Assembly (NCBI GenBank): GCA_947451925.1
Contig: CANGAW010000010.1
Span: forward strand, 1 to 61,214
From: Burkholderiales bacterium
GTDB taxonomy: Bacteria; Pseudomonadota; Gammaproteobacteria; Burkholderiales; Burkholderiaceae_D
DNA length: 61,214 bases
Direction: 5' to 3'
A program made the translations under genes and the position numbers. The notes under the pieces are model-generated. The model searched no databases. It was not told the DNA's origin and was given only the letters and a program-made list of their open reading frames with translations. Below are positions 43,787 to 53,541 of this stretch, in pieces. Every line of letters begins with the position of its first letter. The first letter of the stretch is position 1.

Positions 43787-45015
43787 ATCTGCTGGCGACG
43801 TTGCGGGTGGCATGGAATGCGCTGCAAGTGAATTTGTTGCGCTCGATTCTGACCATGCTGGGCGTGATCATTGGCGTCGCGGCCGTCATTACCATGCTGG
43901 CCGTGGGCGCTGGTGCGGAAGCACGCATACAGTCGCAGATACAAAGTCTGGGCTCGAACCTGATGATCATCACCGCCGGCGCACGTACTGCCAGCGGTGT
44001 GCGACTGGCAACCGGCACCACAACCAGCCTGACTGAAGATGACTCGGCCGCAATTGCTCGCGACATACCGGAAGTGGAAGCCGCGGCGCCATCGAACCGG
44101 GGAGGAGCACAAGTGGTGGTTGGCAGCGCCAATTGGGCGACGCAAATTTATGGCATCACCCCGGATTATTTTGTGGTGCGTAACTGGAGCCTGCAAGCGG
44201 GGCGGATGTTTGAATCCGCCGAGTTGTCCGGCTCTGGCAAGGTGGCGCTGATAGGGCAGACTGTAGCCCGGGAATTATTTGGTGACATGGACCCGATGGA
44301 TCAGACGGTGCGGATCAAGAACGTGCCCTTTACCATCATCGGTATTCTGAACAGCAAGGGTCAGAGCATGATGGGGCAGGATCAGGATGATGTGATCATG
44401 GTGCCGCTGTCGACGGCGCGTAACCGTTTGCTCGGCGCGACTCAAGGCAAGTTGCGACAAGTGAGCATGATTCAGATCAAGGTGCGCGAAGGTGTCAACA
44501 TGGCCCAGGCAGAAGAGAAGGTGCGCGAACTGTTGCGCCAGCGGCTGCGGGCCTCCGGTGCGCAGGAAGATCCGTTTTCTGTGCTGAACCTGACAGAAAT
44601 GCTGCAAACGCAGGAAGAAGCTTCACGCATCATGAGCATACTGCTGGCAGCGGTGGCATCGGTATCTTTGCTGGTTGGCGGTATCGGCATCATGAACATC
44701 ATGCTGGTGTCGGTAACAGAGCGCACCCGTGAAATTGGTTTGCGCATGGCTGTGGGCGCACGCAGTGGCGACATCCTGACGCAATTTCTGGTGGAGGCGA
44801 TTACGCTGTCCATGTCTGGCGGCGTGATCGGGATTGCCATTGGTGCGGCTGGTTCATGGATGGTGGCAGCCTTTGCCGGCTGGGATACAAAAATGTCACC
44901 GGAATCGATTGTGCTGGCGGTAGGTTTTTCCGCGGCGATTGGTATTTTCTTTGGCTATTACCCGGCCCGCAAGGCAGCGCGCCTGTTGCCGATTCAAGCA
45001 CTGCGTTATGAGTGA
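43783..45015 (+). CDS. MacB-type ABC exporter permease
   Basis: Four-TM permease with a large periplasmic MacB-PCD domain, 410 residues. It begins [49 protein letters not shown], the family hallmark. The conserved C-terminal block is [43 protein letters not shown], ending ALRYE. It partners with the ATPase gene immediately upstream and with MacA. Since no outer-membrane channel is encoded here, TolC (32072) is the likely partner by inference. Its last bases overlap the YkgJ gene by 8 bp. Confidence 0.93.
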   Translation: MNLLATLRVAWNALQVNLLRSILTMLGVIIGVAAVITMLAVGAGAEARIQSQIQSLGSNLMIITAGARTASGVRLATGTTTSLTEDDSAAIARDIPEVEAAAPSNRGGAQVVVGSANWATQIYGITPDYFVVRNWSLQAGRMFESAELSGSGKVALIGQTVARELFGDMDPMDQTVRIKNVPFTIIGILNSKGQSMMGQDQDDVIMVPLSTARNRLLGATQGKLRQVSMIQIKVREGVNMAQAEEKVRELLRQRLRASGAQEDPFSVLNLTEMLQTQEEASRIMSILLAAVASVSLLVGGIGIMNIMLVSVTERTREIGLRMAVGARSGDILTQFLVEAITLSMSGGVIGIAIGAAGSWMVAAFAGWDTKMSPESIVLAVGFSAAIGIFFGYYPARKAARLLPIQALRYE

Positions 45016-45271
45016 GGTGGCGTGCCGCAGCGGCTGCGCGGCTTGTTGTATCGCCCCTTCGATTTCATCGGCCATCCCCGGTATGCCAGACGGCAAACCT
45101 GCTGGAGTGCCTTGCATCCAATTAGGTGAGGATTTGTCTTGTCGGATTTTTGGGCAAACACAGCGACCCGCAGTGTGCGCGAGCCTGAAACCTTCGGTGG
45201 AGATGTGCGGTGCTACTCGCGAGTATGCACTGCAGTTTCTTGGCAAACTGGAACGACTGACCGCCAGCTAA
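45008..45271 (+). CDS. YkgJ family cysteine-cluster protein
   Basis: Small protein of 87 residues from the YkgJ/UPF0153 family, thought to bind zinc or another metal through clustered cysteines. The motif CRSGCAACC starts at residue 6. [38 protein letters not shown] and [19 protein letters not shown] follow. The ATG at 45008 overlaps the permease stop. An in-frame upstream reading from 44939 only translates permease sequence and was rejected. The 166 bp after it (45272-45437) contain nothing I can assign. Confidence 0.85.
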   Translation: MSEVACRSGCAACCIAPSISSAIPGMPDGKPAGVPCIQLGEDLSCRIFGQTQRPAVCASLKPSVEMCGATREYALQFLGKLERLTAS

Positions 45272-45437
45272 ATTCAGCGCGGGTGCCATTGGCCTCGTGG
45301 TAAGCTTCGAGCCGGTAATTTCATGACGTTTTTTCTGTTGGCGCGCTTCAGTGTCATCCTAATCCAGCAAAAAAGTCACGCAGCACCACACTGAATAACC
45401 CGCTTATATTTTCATCACAGGCTTCGGCGCATCCCGC

Positions 45438-46271
45438 ATGGAACTCACACTCATTGTAAAAATCATCATCATGGGCATCGTCGAAGGTTTGACGGAATTT
45501 TTGCCCATTTCTTCGACTGGCCACCTGATTCTTGCCGGCAGTTTGCTCGATTTCACCGGCGACAAAGTCAAGCTCTTCGAGATCGTGATTCAGGCAGGTG
45601 CGATGCTGGCAGTGTGCTGGGAATATCGGGTGCGTATCGCCAGTGTGATGCGTGGATTTTTCAGTGAAGCTGCAGCGCGCAAATTTGTCGCCAATGTGTT
45701 GGTGGCCTTTTTGCCAGCGGTGGTGCTGGGTCTGGCTTTCGGTAAAGCCATCAAGGAGCACTTGTTTGCGCCCGTGCCGGTTGCAGCGGCTTTTATTGTC
45801 GGTGCGCTGATTATTTTGTGGGTTGAACGTCGCAATCGCTTGCGCCCTGTCGCAGCAAGGATTGACTCGGTGGACGACATGAGTCTGCTCGACGCTTTCA
45901 AGGTCGGCTGCGCGCAGTGTTTTGCTCTGATCCCCGGCACCAGTCGTTCCGGCGCCAGCATTATCGGTGCGATGGCATTTGGTTTGTCGCGCCGCGCCGC
46001 GACCGAGTTTTCCTTCTTTCTGGCCATTCCCACCTTGTTTGGCGCCATCCTCTATTCACTCTACAAAGAGCGTGCGCTGTTGTCGGCTGCAGATTTGCCT
46101 ATGTTTGCTCTGGGTGGCATAGCGGCCTTTATTTCTGCCTTTTTTTGCGTGCGCTGGCTGTTGCGTTATATCAGCACGCATGACTTCAGCATCTTTGCCT
46201 GGTACCGCATTGTCTTTGGTGTGTTTATTTTGATGAGCGCCTGGTCGGGCTGGATAGTCTGGGCTCAATAA
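45438..46271 (+). CDS. uppP: Undecaprenyl-diphosphatase (BacA family)
   Basis: Integral membrane phosphatase that recycles the lipid carrier for peptidoglycan and O-antigen and confers bacitracin resistance. It has 277 residues. Motif 1 is [20 protein letters not shown], with the catalytic Glu and Ser/His. Motif 2 is [47 protein letters not shown]. About eight hydrophobic segments are visible. recQ starts 5 bp later. Confidence 0.96.
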   Translation: MELTLIVKIIIMGIVEGLTEFLPISSTGHLILAGSLLDFTGDKVKLFEIVIQAGAMLAVCWEYRVRIASVMRGFFSEAAARKFVANVLVAFLPAVVLGLAFGKAIKEHLFAPVPVAAAFIVGALIILWVERRNRLRPVAARIDSVDDMSLLDAFKVGCAQCFALIPGTSRSGASIIGAMAFGLSRRAATEFSFFLAIPTLFGAILYSLYKERALLSAADLPMFALGGIAAFISAFFCVRWLLRYISTHDFSIFAWYRIVFGVFILMSAWSGWIVWAQ

Positions 46272-46276
46272 TTAAC

Positions 46277-48106
46277 ATGAAGGATGACACGCGCAGTCGT
46301 GCGCTACAGGTATTACAGAGCGTATTCGGTTATCCGGTTTTTCGCGGTGAACAGGCCGAGATCATTGATCTGATCGCGCAGGGCGGTGACGCACTGGTAC
46401 TGATGCCAACCGGTGGCGGCAAATCTTTGTGTTACCAGATTCCCTCGCTGATACGCGATGGCTGTGGTGTGGTGATTTCGCCTCTGATTGCTTTGATGCA
46501 GGATCAGGTAGATGCCTTGGCCGAGCTGGGTGTGCGTGCCGCCTTTCTGAATTCGACCCAAAGTTTTGATGAATCCATGCGCACCGAGCGTGCTTTACGC
46601 ATGGGCGAGCTGGATTTGCTGTACGTTGCCCCCGAACGCTTGCTGACACCGCGCTGCCTTGAACTGCTGGAAGCGTCAAACATTGCCTTGTTTGCGATTG
46701 ATGAAGCGCATTGTGTGGCGCAATGGGGGCATGACTTCCGGCCTGAATATATTCGTCTGTCTGTGTTGCATGAACGCTTCCCCGGCGTGCCACGCATTGC
46801 ATTGACGGCGACTGCCGACTTTCAGACCCGGGCCGAAATTGCCGAACGTCTGCAATTGGGTAATGCCCGCCAGTTTGTTTCCTCTTTTGATCGGCCCAAT
46901 ATCCGCTATCAAATCGTTGAAAAAGAAAACGTCAGGCGCCAGCTGCTGGATTTCATTCAAAGCGAGCATGCTGGCGACGCCGGTATCGTTTACTGCCTGT
47001 CACGCAAAAAAGTCGAAGAGACTGCCGAATTTCTGAATGAAAGCGGCGTTCCCGCTCTGCCTTATCACGCCGGGATGGAACACGCGGTGCGCAGCCGCCA
47101 TCAGTCACGGTTTTTGCGTGAGGACGGCATTGTCATGGTCGCTACGATTGCCTTTGGCATGGGCATTGATAAACCCGATGTGCGTTTCGTCGCCCATCTG
47201 GATTTACCGAAGAGCCTGGAAGGCTACTATCAGGAAACCGGCCGCGCCGGCCGTGATGGCACTGCGGCCAACGCCTGGATGGCCTATGGTTTGCAAGATG
47301 TGGTGCAGCAGCGCCGCATGATTGACGAGTCCGATGCTGATGATAATTTCAAACGCGTACAGAGTGCCAAGCTCGATGCCATGCTAGGCCTGTGTGAAAC
47401 CCTGACTTGTCGCCGTGTGCGCTTGCTGGATTATTTCGGACAGCAATCTGCACCCTGCGGTAATTGCGATACCTGCATGAGTCCGCCGAGTGCGTTTGAC
47501 GCGACTGAAGCGGTGCAAAAATTATTGTCGACCATTTATCGCGTTGGCCAGCGTTTTGGCGCCGGTCATGTACTCGATGTCTTGCGTGGCAGTGACTCGG
47601 AAAAAATCCGGCAATGGCGGCATCAGGATTTATCAACCTTTGGTATCGGTTCGGATAAAGCCGAAGCGGAGTGGCGCGCTATTTTGCGGCAGGTGATTGC
47701 CTTTGGTCTGGTGGATATAGACCATGAAAATTATGGCGCGTTAAAGCTCTCTGCGCAGGCGCGGGCGGTATTAAAAGGTGAGCAGCAGATTATGCTCAGA
47801 CGCTACCTGAAACCGGTTAAATCTAAGCGCACGTCGGTTAAGCCTAAAGGCTTTACCGAGACCGATTTGTCGACAGAGCAGCAAAGCATCTTTGAACGTT
47901 TACGTTGGTGGCGGGTTGAAACGGCTCGTACACACAACGTGCCGGCCTATGTCATTTTTCATGATGCAAGCCTGCGTGAAATCGCCAAGGCCATGCCAGT
48001 GTCGCTCGATGCCTTGAGGCAGGTGTCAGGTGTCGGCGAGAAAAAGCTGGAAAGCTATGGCGAGCAGATCATTGCACTGGTAAACGACGTATCTGCTGCA
48101 GCCTGA
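46277..48106 (+). CDS. recQ: ATP-dependent DNA helicase RecQ
   Basis: A 3'-5' helicase in recombination and fork repair, 609 residues, close to the E. coli length. Motif 0/[36 protein letters not shown]. The DEAH box is in [20 protein letters not shown]. Motif VI is [12 protein letters not shown]. The RQC zinc cysteines are in C-x17-C-x2-C-x2-C form around [12 protein letters not shown] and PCGNCDTC. A complete HRDC domain follows ([42 protein letters not shown]). It is convergent with trmB, 12 bp apart. Confidence 0.97.
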   Translation: MKDDTRSRALQVLQSVFGYPVFRGEQAEIIDLIAQGGDALVLMPTGGGKSLCYQIPSLIRDGCGVVISPLIALMQDQVDALAELGVRAAFLNSTQSFDESMRTERALRMGELDLLYVAPERLLTPRCLELLEASNIALFAIDEAHCVAQWGHDFRPEYIRLSVLHERFPGVPRIALTATADFQTRAEIAERLQLGNARQFVSSFDRPNIRYQIVEKENVRRQLLDFIQSEHAGDAGIVYCLSRKKVEETAEFLNESGVPALPYHAGMEHAVRSRHQSRFLREDGIVMVATIAFGMGIDKPDVRFVAHLDLPKSLEGYYQETGRAGRDGTAANAWMAYGLQDVVQQRRMIDESDADDNFKRVQSAKLDAMLGLCETLTCRRVRLLDYFGQQSAPCGNCDTCMSPPSAFDATEAVQKLLSTIYRVGQRFGAGHVLDVLRGSDSEKIRQWRHQDLSTFGIGSDKAEAEWRAILRQVIAFGLVDIDHENYGALKLSAQARAVLKGEQQIMLRRYLKPVKSKRTSVKPKGFTETDLSTEQQSIFERLRWWRVETARTHNVPAYVIFHDASLREIAKAMPVSLDALRQVSGVGEKKLESYGEQIIALVNDVSAAA

Positions 48107-48118
48107 TGCGTCAGACGC

Positions 48119-48832
48119 TCATCTTTTTTTGAACACCAGATCCCACACACCGTGGCCCAATCGCAGGCCACGATTTTCAAACTTCGTAACAGGTCGGTAA
48201 TCAGGCCGCATGGCATAGTCTTCTGCTGAATTGGCAAGTGCCGGCTCGGCGCTGAGTACGGCGAGCATTTGCTCCGCATAGTCTTGCCAGTCGGTTGCGC
48301 AATGGATGATGCCGCCAGTCTGCACGCGACTAACGAGCAATTTCACGAAATCAGCTTGGATCAGCCGGCGCTTATTGTGCCGCGCCTTGTGCCAGGGGTC
48401 GGGAAAGAAAATATGCACGCCCGCCAGTGAATCCGGCGCGATCATGTGCGTGATGATTTCAAATGCATCATGCTGAAACAGGCGCAGATTTGTTAACCCT
48501 TGCTGATCGATCAGTTTGAGCAGACTGCCAATGCCTGGTGTGTGGACTTCTACCCCGATAAAATTCTTTTCGGGCATGCGCTGCGCAATGTGCGCCGTGG
48601 TTTCACCCATGCCGGTGCCAATCTCAAGGATGGTTGGCGCATGACGGCCAAAGACTGCATCAAAATCGAGCGTGGTTTTGCTATAGGGCAGGCAAAAGCG
48701 CGGCCCCAGGGTGTCGATGGCTCTGGCCTGCGCATCCGACAGACGTCCAGCGCGCGTGACGAAACTTTTGATGCGGTGTTCTGTAGGGTCGTAGATGCCC
48801 GCTTTGGGCGTGGCGGATTTTGTGTCGGTCAT
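48119..48832 (-). CDS. trmB: tRNA (guanine-N7-)-methyltransferase
   Basis: Forms m7G46 in the variable loop of tRNAs, 237 residues. The SAM site is [30 protein letters not shown]. The catalytic block is [26 protein letters not shown], and [12 protein letters not shown] and the C-terminal [21 protein letters not shown] follow. The ATG at 48832 ([12 protein letters not shown]) was chosen. A longer reading from 48928 would translate the tRNA gene. It begins 36 bp after the 3' end of tRNA-Gly on the same strand, so the two may share a transcript. Confidence 0.95.
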   Translation of the reverse strand: MTDTKSATPKAGIYDPTEHRIKSFVTRAGRLSDAQARAIDTLGPRFCLPYSKTTLDFDAVFGRHAPTILEIGTGMGETTAHIAQRMPEKNFIGVEVHTPGIGSLLKLIDQQGLTNLRLFQHDAFEIITHMIAPDSLAGVHIFFPDPWHKARHNKRRLIQADFVKLLVSRVQTGGIIHCATDWQDYAEQMLAVLSAEPALANSAEDYAMRPDYRPVTKFENRGLRLGHGVWDLVFKKR

Positions 48833-48868
48833 GCTTTGCTTCAGAAAGGCCTTGGATTTCGGCAGAAA

Positions 48869-48942
48869 TGGAGCGGGTGAAGGGAATCGAACCCTCGTAT
48901 GAAGCTTGGGAAGCTGCCGTTCTACCATTGAACTACACCCGC
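48869..48942 (-). tRNA. tRNA-Gly (anticodon CCC), CCA encoded
   Basis: The reverse strand folds as a full cloverleaf. The acceptor arm GCGGGTG pairs with CACCCGC, followed by discriminator T and an encoded CCA. The D arm is GTTC/GAAC. The anticodon loop is TTCCCAA, giving CCC for GGG codons. The T arm is GAGGGTTCGATTCCCTT. One C-U mismatch is seen in the anticodon stem (positions 28-42). It is closely similar to E. coli tRNA-Gly(CCC). Confidence 0.95.
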
Positions 48943-49427
48943 CTAAATGCAGATTTTACCTGACACTGCGGTCGAATTATCAATTGGCAGAAAAGCGGCT
49001 GTGTTTTCTATGAGTATTTCAACAACTCGTTTGCTTTGATTGATATTGATGATCGAAGTCAGTAAGTTCTTGAATATGTATGGATATTTTTTTAAAAAAT
49101 TAGGTAAATCCTTTAAAAACAAGGCTTTGAGAACATATTAAATTGCGCGGGATCTTTTTTTCGCTAATTGAATAGCTTTATATTGTTGCTTGTTTAATCG
49201 TTAATATTATCAATATGATTATTTTTTTTAGGCTTAAATTTAAGTATGCAAAATTACAAAAAAATAAACATGATTATTTAGCTTGCCCCATAGTGGGGAA
49301 GAGTTAAATTTATTCGACAATTTTTACAAAATATTGTTAAATTCATAGATAATATGTAAGTAGCATAATATTTTTGTTGCAATTTAGTCTATTAAATCAA
49401 AGTTAATTACAATCCGGAGGTGGTTAA
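48943..49427. other. Very AT-rich non-coding region
   Basis: This 485-bp stretch is dominated by A/T runs and is far more AT-rich than the core genes. No open frame with coding character was found. It must hold promoters for tRNA-Gly/trmB (leftward) and the lipoprotein gene (rightward), which has a strong GGAGG site. H-NS-like silencing or a relic of inserted DNA are possible. I saw no integrase, tRNA fragment or clear direct repeats. Confidence 0.6.
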
Positions 49428-49997
49428 ATGCGTGTGTTGAAAACTGGGCTGGTGCCCGCAATGGCAATGCTTTTGATGGTTGGCGGCTGTGCAAGCTTGG
49501 ACGAATTCAAAGCACTGCAAGCACGTGTTGATGCAGTCTCGACCAAAGCAGATGCAGCAACTGAAGTTGCTAACAAAGGCATCGCAGTGTCCGAGTCCGC
49601 TACCGTGACCGCTACCGACGCAACCAAAGAAGCTAAAGCTGCTACTGAGAAAGCTGCAACTGCAGAAGCTGCATCAGGCAAAGCTGTTGAAATCGCAGAC
49701 AAAGCTGCACAAACTGCTAATGGCGCTGTTGAAACAGCAACCATTGCAACCCAAACTGCTGAAAAAAATGAGCTGACCCTTGGCGAAGCGCGTGAGTTGG
49801 CAGCAACTGCAACTCAAACTGCATCGAAAGCCGACATGCAAAGTCTGGAAGCCAAATCGTCTGCTGCAAAAGCACAGTCAGTTGCTTCAGAAATCCTGTC
49901 AAGTGCTCACGAAGCACGCGCAGTTGCTTATGACGCTAAGTCAATTGTGTACGAAATGAAAGCAGAAGCTGCTAAGCCAGTAGCCGCTGCTGAGTAA
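49428..49997 (+). CDS. Alanine-rich coiled-coil lipoprotein (Lpp-like)
   Basis: A 189-residue envelope lipoprotein. The signal peptide MRVLKTGLVPAMAMLLMVGG is followed by Cys21 (lipobox VGGC). Almost all the rest is Ala/Thr/Lys/Glu in heptad-like spacing (e.g. KALQARVDAVSTKADAAT, EAKAATEKAATAEAASGKA), predicting one long alanine-zipper coiled coil. It is like enterobacterial Lpp or Pseudomonas OprI but two to three times longer. No terminal Lys-Tyr-Arg-Lys peptidoglycan anchor is present; the end is KPVAAAE. A strong Shine-Dalgarno (GGAGGTGG) and a strong terminator suggest an abundant, monocistronic product. Function is inferred only from structure. Confidence 0.85.
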   Translation: MRVLKTGLVPAMAMLLMVGGCASLDEFKALQARVDAVSTKADAATEVANKGIAVSESATVTATDATKEAKAATEKAATAEAASGKAVEIADKAAQTANGAVETATIATQTAEKNELTLGEARELAATATQTASKADMQSLEAKSSAAKAQSVASEILSSAHEARAVAYDAKSIVYEMKAEAAKPVAAAE

Positions 49998-50015
49998 TTA
50001 ATTGTTTTAAATTTT

Positions 50016-50053
50016 AAGCCCGGATCATTTTTGATCCGGGCTTAATTTTTTTG
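50016..50053 (+). terminator. Strong Rho-independent terminator of the lipoprotein gene
   Basis: AAGCCCGGATCA-TTTT-TGATCCGGGCTT is a 12-bp perfect stem, followed by AA and seven T. It lies 19 bp after the stop at 49997. Confidence 0.95.
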
Positions 50054-50090
50054 TTCGTAATTTTTCTGTTTTAATTCCTGGCACTTTCCT

Positions 50091-51125
50091 TTATTTCTCT
50101 TCTTCGTCCGCAAATAGCCAATCCATATAGATTCCTAGTTTGCCTTCTATGATTGCAGCACTAAATGAGCCATGCGTGGCTGACTCAACCCATTCTCGGG
50201 GTGTGACAAAACCATTAAGTTCATAGCTCTTCAAAATATCCTGGTCGGTAGGGTCTGATTTGGACAACACACTCAAAATGCGTTGCATAGGGTAACCCTC
50301 AAGCTTAAAAAATTCGCTAGTGCTTGGTTTCGGTGTTTTGGAATCCGGTTTAAAGCCAGAGAAATTGAGCAGTCGCTTCAAGTTGAGCCGTTTCGCGTAA
50401 CAGCACGCCGCATATCCACCCAGAGAAGTCCCAAGCCCATAAAGCTGTGTGAAACCAAAGCTGCGGGCAATGCTGTTGATTTGCTCGGCACTGGCGTCCA
50501 GGGTCAAACCTGGGAATCCATCGCCCGGGTCTAAATTCGGTCTGTTTCCGACGTAGAGCAAACCAACACCTAAGCGTGCAAGTTCATAATGAGCAATCGG
50601 TCTGGGTGTATTAAGCGAGTTATGTTTGGTGCCGAAACAGACTAATAAGCGGGTAGGTCGAACAGGGCCAGGTGGTATCCATAAATACAGATCCGGATTG
50701 CAGGCATGAAGCAATAGCTCACTTCGAGCCGGAAGATCAAGATCAACGAGACGTAATACTTCCCGATATTGCGGTGTCAAAACGCCAGAAAATGCCTCCA
50801 GGTGAGATTGCATCGCCTTGAGAAATAGCCCGGGTCCTAACGATAACAACAAAAATGCGATTTTTTGCAGCTGTTCACGCTTTACTGAGCGTCCTGCAGA
50901 AAGATTTGAAAAAACTTCGTTTACTGCTTGTACTTGGGGTGTTTTAGGCTGCATGAGTCTGGGCTGTTTTGACCACAAACTCAAAAAAATTCCAAACGCA
51001 GGGAAATCGCGCTTCAGCCGCCAGATGTTCAGGCTGGGATTAAAGGTCTTATTTTTAGATCCAAAAGAATAATAAAGTAGTTTTCCGTCTGGTTGAAATC
51101 CAAACAGGTGATGTTCTGCATGCAT
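50091..51125 (-). CDS. Putative alpha/beta-hydrolase
   Basis: A 344-residue protein. The second half looks like an alpha/beta-hydrolase: strand PTRLLVCFGTKHNSLNTPRP, nucleophile elbow GLGTSLGGYAACCYAKRL (G-x-S-x-G) and a late His in ATHGSFSAAIIEGKLGIYMDWLF that could be catalytic. The first 150 residues are unlike anything I recognise. It is the last gene of a three-gene leftward operon with a P450 and an acyl carrier protein, so it might act on a carrier-bound acyl chain as thioesterase or transferase. This is inferred from context only. The base composition is more AT-rich than the core genes. Confidence 0.65.
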   Translation of the reverse strand: MHAEHHLFGFQPDGKLLYYSFGSKNKTFNPSLNIWRLKRDFPAFGIFLSLWSKQPRLMQPKTPQVQAVNEVFSNLSAGRSVKREQLQKIAFLLLSLGPGLFLKAMQSHLEAFSGVLTPQYREVLRLVDLDLPARSELLLHACNPDLYLWIPPGPVRPTRLLVCFGTKHNSLNTPRPIAHYELARLGVGLLYVGNRPNLDPGDGFPGLTLDASAEQINSIARSFGFTQLYGLGTSLGGYAACCYAKRLNLKRLLNFSGFKPDSKTPKPSTSEFFKLEGYPMQRILSVLSKSDPTDQDILKSYELNGFVTPREWVESATHGSFSAAIIEGKLGIYMDWLFADEEEK

Positions 51126-51152
51126 TCCAGCTCGCTTCGTTCTAATGGGTAT

Positions 51153-51401
51153 TCAGTCGTTGGAAGCAAGAATGCCATCCATCAGTGCTGATAGGGTTGT
51201 GTCGGCATGGATGTTTTCCATATTGATTTGAAGGTCAAACCGGTCTTCTATTTCAATCGATAGCTGCATTAATTCAAGGGAATCCAGCTCCAGTTCGGCC
51301 AGCGTTCTATCGATGGCCTCTTCAACAGAAAATTGTAATTGGCATGTCTCAATAACGAGCGCAATTAGTGTCTGCTTGTTCGGTTTTACTGGCTGGTGCA
51401 T
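51153..51401 (-). CDS. Acyl carrier protein-like protein
   Basis: An 82-residue carrier protein. The phosphopantetheine attachment motif is LDSLELMQLSIEIEDRF, with Ser41. The fold pattern is otherwise ordinary. It differs from the housekeeping AcpP (which reads DSLD) and is encoded between a P450 and a hydrolase. Its ATG overlaps the P450 stop by 16 bp. The likely job is to present an acyl or aminoacyl group to the P450, as in some secondary-metabolite pathways; that is inference. Confidence 0.85.
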   Translation of the reverse strand: MHQPVKPNKQTLIALVIETCQLQFSVEEAIDRTLAELELDSLELMQLSIEIEDRFDLQINMENIHADTTLSALMDGILASND

Positions 51402-52447
51402 GGAGTCTCTTTTGTGGTCAATAGAAAATCACGGGAGAATTTTAGACCGGAGGTATCAATAAGGTGGCGTTTTTTTTCAGGGAATTCCTGGAAAAAACTA
51501 TCCGTGATCTTTAGAGAAATTGCACGGCCAGGGCACAAATGCGAACCAGATCCAAACTCCAGCCACCGTCTACGTTCGGCAGAGTGGTCATTTTTTTCGG
51601 CCTGATCGTGAGCAATAAACGGACAGATGCGAACCGATTGCCCTTTTGTTAATTTAAGTTCGTCGATCTGCACATCACTGACTACTTCTCTTGATAGTGC
51701 GCTAATGGGAGAAGCCTGACGCAACAGATTCTCACCGCGCCAAGGTTCATTGCTTGACGGTGGATTAATTAAGCCGAATAAAAAAGCGGAAAGTAGAGGT
51801 TCCCTTCCCATTACCACGACGGATGCGATCGGCCAGGCTTCCTCTTGATTACGGCCTGCCGCTAGCAAGCTTGATTTAATGGAATTGACCAGATTTTCGA
51901 GTTGTTGATCAAATGAACGCAATCCCTCTTCACGCGGAATAAGTTTGAGGATGCCAGTTGGCATGACTGGTAAGGTAAAGGTAGGGCAAGCGAGTTCTTT
52001 GGCCAGAATTTCGGTGAAAACGCAATTCAAATAGGTTTGGACGATTGCGGTAGCACTGCTCGTCTTATCACGGAAATAGCGTTCAAAGAATTGTCGCGTA
52101 AACGTTGCTAACCAATTATTGAGCGAGCGTTCAATCCGCTTATAGGGATCAATGAGAGTTTTTCTTGCCGTTCTGTGTTCTTCACCAGATAAAAATAACG
52201 GTGTTTTTCGAAAATAGGTGTCAATAGCTCCCAGCTCAGAAGCAGGTATGCGTGTTACTTGTTTCCAGAGACGGATAGGGTTGAATGGTACAAGCGCATT
52301 CGATTTCAATACAGCATACGATAATGCAGCGTTATAAATCAGTAAACTTGGCGCTTCATCATTGCCCAAATCGACCATGTTTTGCGACAAATCCAGATTG
52401 CCTGGTTTGTTCATGATTCCGCGTAAACGCAGTGTGATAGAGCTCAT
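51386..52447 (-). CDS. Cytochrome P450, atypical (ExxR replaced)
   Basis: Heme-thiolate monooxygenase of 353 residues, shorter than the usual 400. The heme loop FGSGSHLCPGRAI (Cys about 305) and the C-helix GEEHRTARKTL are clear. The I-helix reads VVVMGREPLLSAF, without the usual Thr. The K-helix reads ENLLRQASPI, where normal enzymes have EELLR, so the ExxR glutamate appears to be Asn. Start options are ATG 52447 (used), ATG 52414, or TTG 52483. No ferredoxin gene is nearby. It may be an ACP-dependent hydroxylase or a non-canonical P450. Confidence 0.8.
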   Translation of the reverse strand: MSSITLRLRGIMNKPGNLDLSQNMVDLGNDEAPSLLIYNAALSYAVLKSNALVPFNPIRLWKQVTRIPASELGAIDTYFRKTPLFLSGEEHRTARKTLIDPYKRIERSLNNWLATFTRQFFERYFRDKTSSATAIVQTYLNCVFTEILAKELACPTFTLPVMPTGILKLIPREEGLRSFDQQLENLVNSIKSSLLAAGRNQEEAWPIASVVVMGREPLLSAFLFGLINPPSSNEPWRGENLLRQASPISALSREVVSDVQIDELKLTKGQSVRICPFIAHDQAEKNDHSAERRRWLEFGSGSHLCPGRAISLKITDSFFQEFPEKKRHLIDTSGLKFSRDFLLTTKETPCTSQ

Positions 52448-52629
52448 ATCATTGCCAAAAAATTCATTGAATACCGAAATCAAATTACATCAAAACGGAT
52501 TTTAAGTATTTTTTTATAAAAAAAGTTAAAAGATTAATTTAATGAATCAAAAAAAGATAACTTTGTGTGAATATATTTTGTAAAATCTATGTGCAAAAAA
52601 ATAATTTTTTAACTTTTCAAAAAAACACT

Positions 52630-53520
52630 ATGAACTTAAAAAAACACGCATTAGCTGTGATGCTGTCCGCGACCTTGCCCGGTCTAGTGATGGCAGAAGA
52701 AACAATCTCAGGTTTTGATGGTTTTGTTTCAGCAGGATATGGCAGAAATAGTATGAAAGCGGATGGCAGCAGTAGCGTTACCGAGAATATCGGTGATTTG
52801 CGTTTTTCCGGAGCCTATACCAGTCCAAGTGGCTTTGGTGGGCAAATTGATAATGTTTATACAAAACAGAAACTGGTTAGCCAATTGAATGTTGGTATTA
52901 CCGATTTCGCCGGACATATTTATTTCCGCAATACAGATTTCCTGATTGGTGTAATTGGCCAAAGACGGACATTTGATTTTAGTGTAAGTACGGGTGATGC
53001 AAGTGCAGATCTAAGTGCAGATGCGTCCCTAGATTTGATCATTTCCGACCGAACTTTTCTGGGCCTTGAAGGCCAGGCATATTTCGGTGACCTCACTATC
53101 GCTGCGCAAGGTGGGCAACAAAAATTGACGTCGGCTGTATCCAAAGCGTCTACTGGTTCTAATCCAAGCGGAAGCTTCGCCAATGTTCAGGCACGTTACT
53201 TCCTCGATGAAAACTGGCGCCTTGATGGCACCTATAGCTACGGTAAGGTTGATTTCGTCGATAGCGCGATAAAATCAAATGGTATTGGTTTGGCTACCGA
53301 ATATCGGTTTTCAGATAGTCCGTTTAGCGTGTTTGCCAGATACGACTACCTTGATAGCAGCGCAAATTCGACAAGTTTTAAAAACAATCGTGCCATGTTG
53401 GGTGTGAAATTCAATTTTGGCAAAGAAAGCCTGAAGCAACGTGATCGTTCGGGAGCAAGTTTGAATCCGGTCCCTGCAGATAATTCAATTATGGCTATTG
53501 CAAACGGTTTTTCCGGTTAA
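52630..53520 (+). CDS. Outer-membrane beta-barrel protein
   Basis: A 296-residue exported protein. The signal peptide MNLKKHALAVMLSATLPGLVMA is followed by EETISGFDGFVSAGYGRNS. Alternating hydrophobic strands rich in Gly/Tyr/Phe follow (ADLRFSGAY-like, IYFRNTDFLIGVIGQRR, WRLDGTYSYGKVDF, FSVFARYDYLDSS). The terminal strand RAMLGVKFNFG is followed by a 30-residue tail. It is porin-like but too short for a classical 16-strand Burkholderiales porin. The ATG at 52630 was chosen because the signal begins there. A very AT-rich leader lies between it and the divergent P450. Confidence 0.75.
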   Translation: MNLKKHALAVMLSATLPGLVMAEETISGFDGFVSAGYGRNSMKADGSSSVTENIGDLRFSGAYTSPSGFGGQIDNVYTKQKLVSQLNVGITDFAGHIYFRNTDFLIGVIGQRRTFDFSVSTGDASADLSADASLDLIISDRTFLGLEGQAYFGDLTIAAQGGQQKLTSAVSKASTGSNPSGSFANVQARYFLDENWRLDGTYSYGKVDFVDSAIKSNGIGLATEYRFSDSPFSVFARYDYLDSSANSTSFKNNRAMLGVKFNFGKESLKQRDRSGASLNPVPADNSIMAIANGFSG

Positions 53521-53541
53521 TCGATAAACTTAGTGTTGATT

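Noticed and set aside
48833..48928. N-terminal extension of trmB
   Set aside because: The codons translate the 3' half of tRNA-Gly (the [14 protein letters not shown] sequence is a well-known tRNA artefact).
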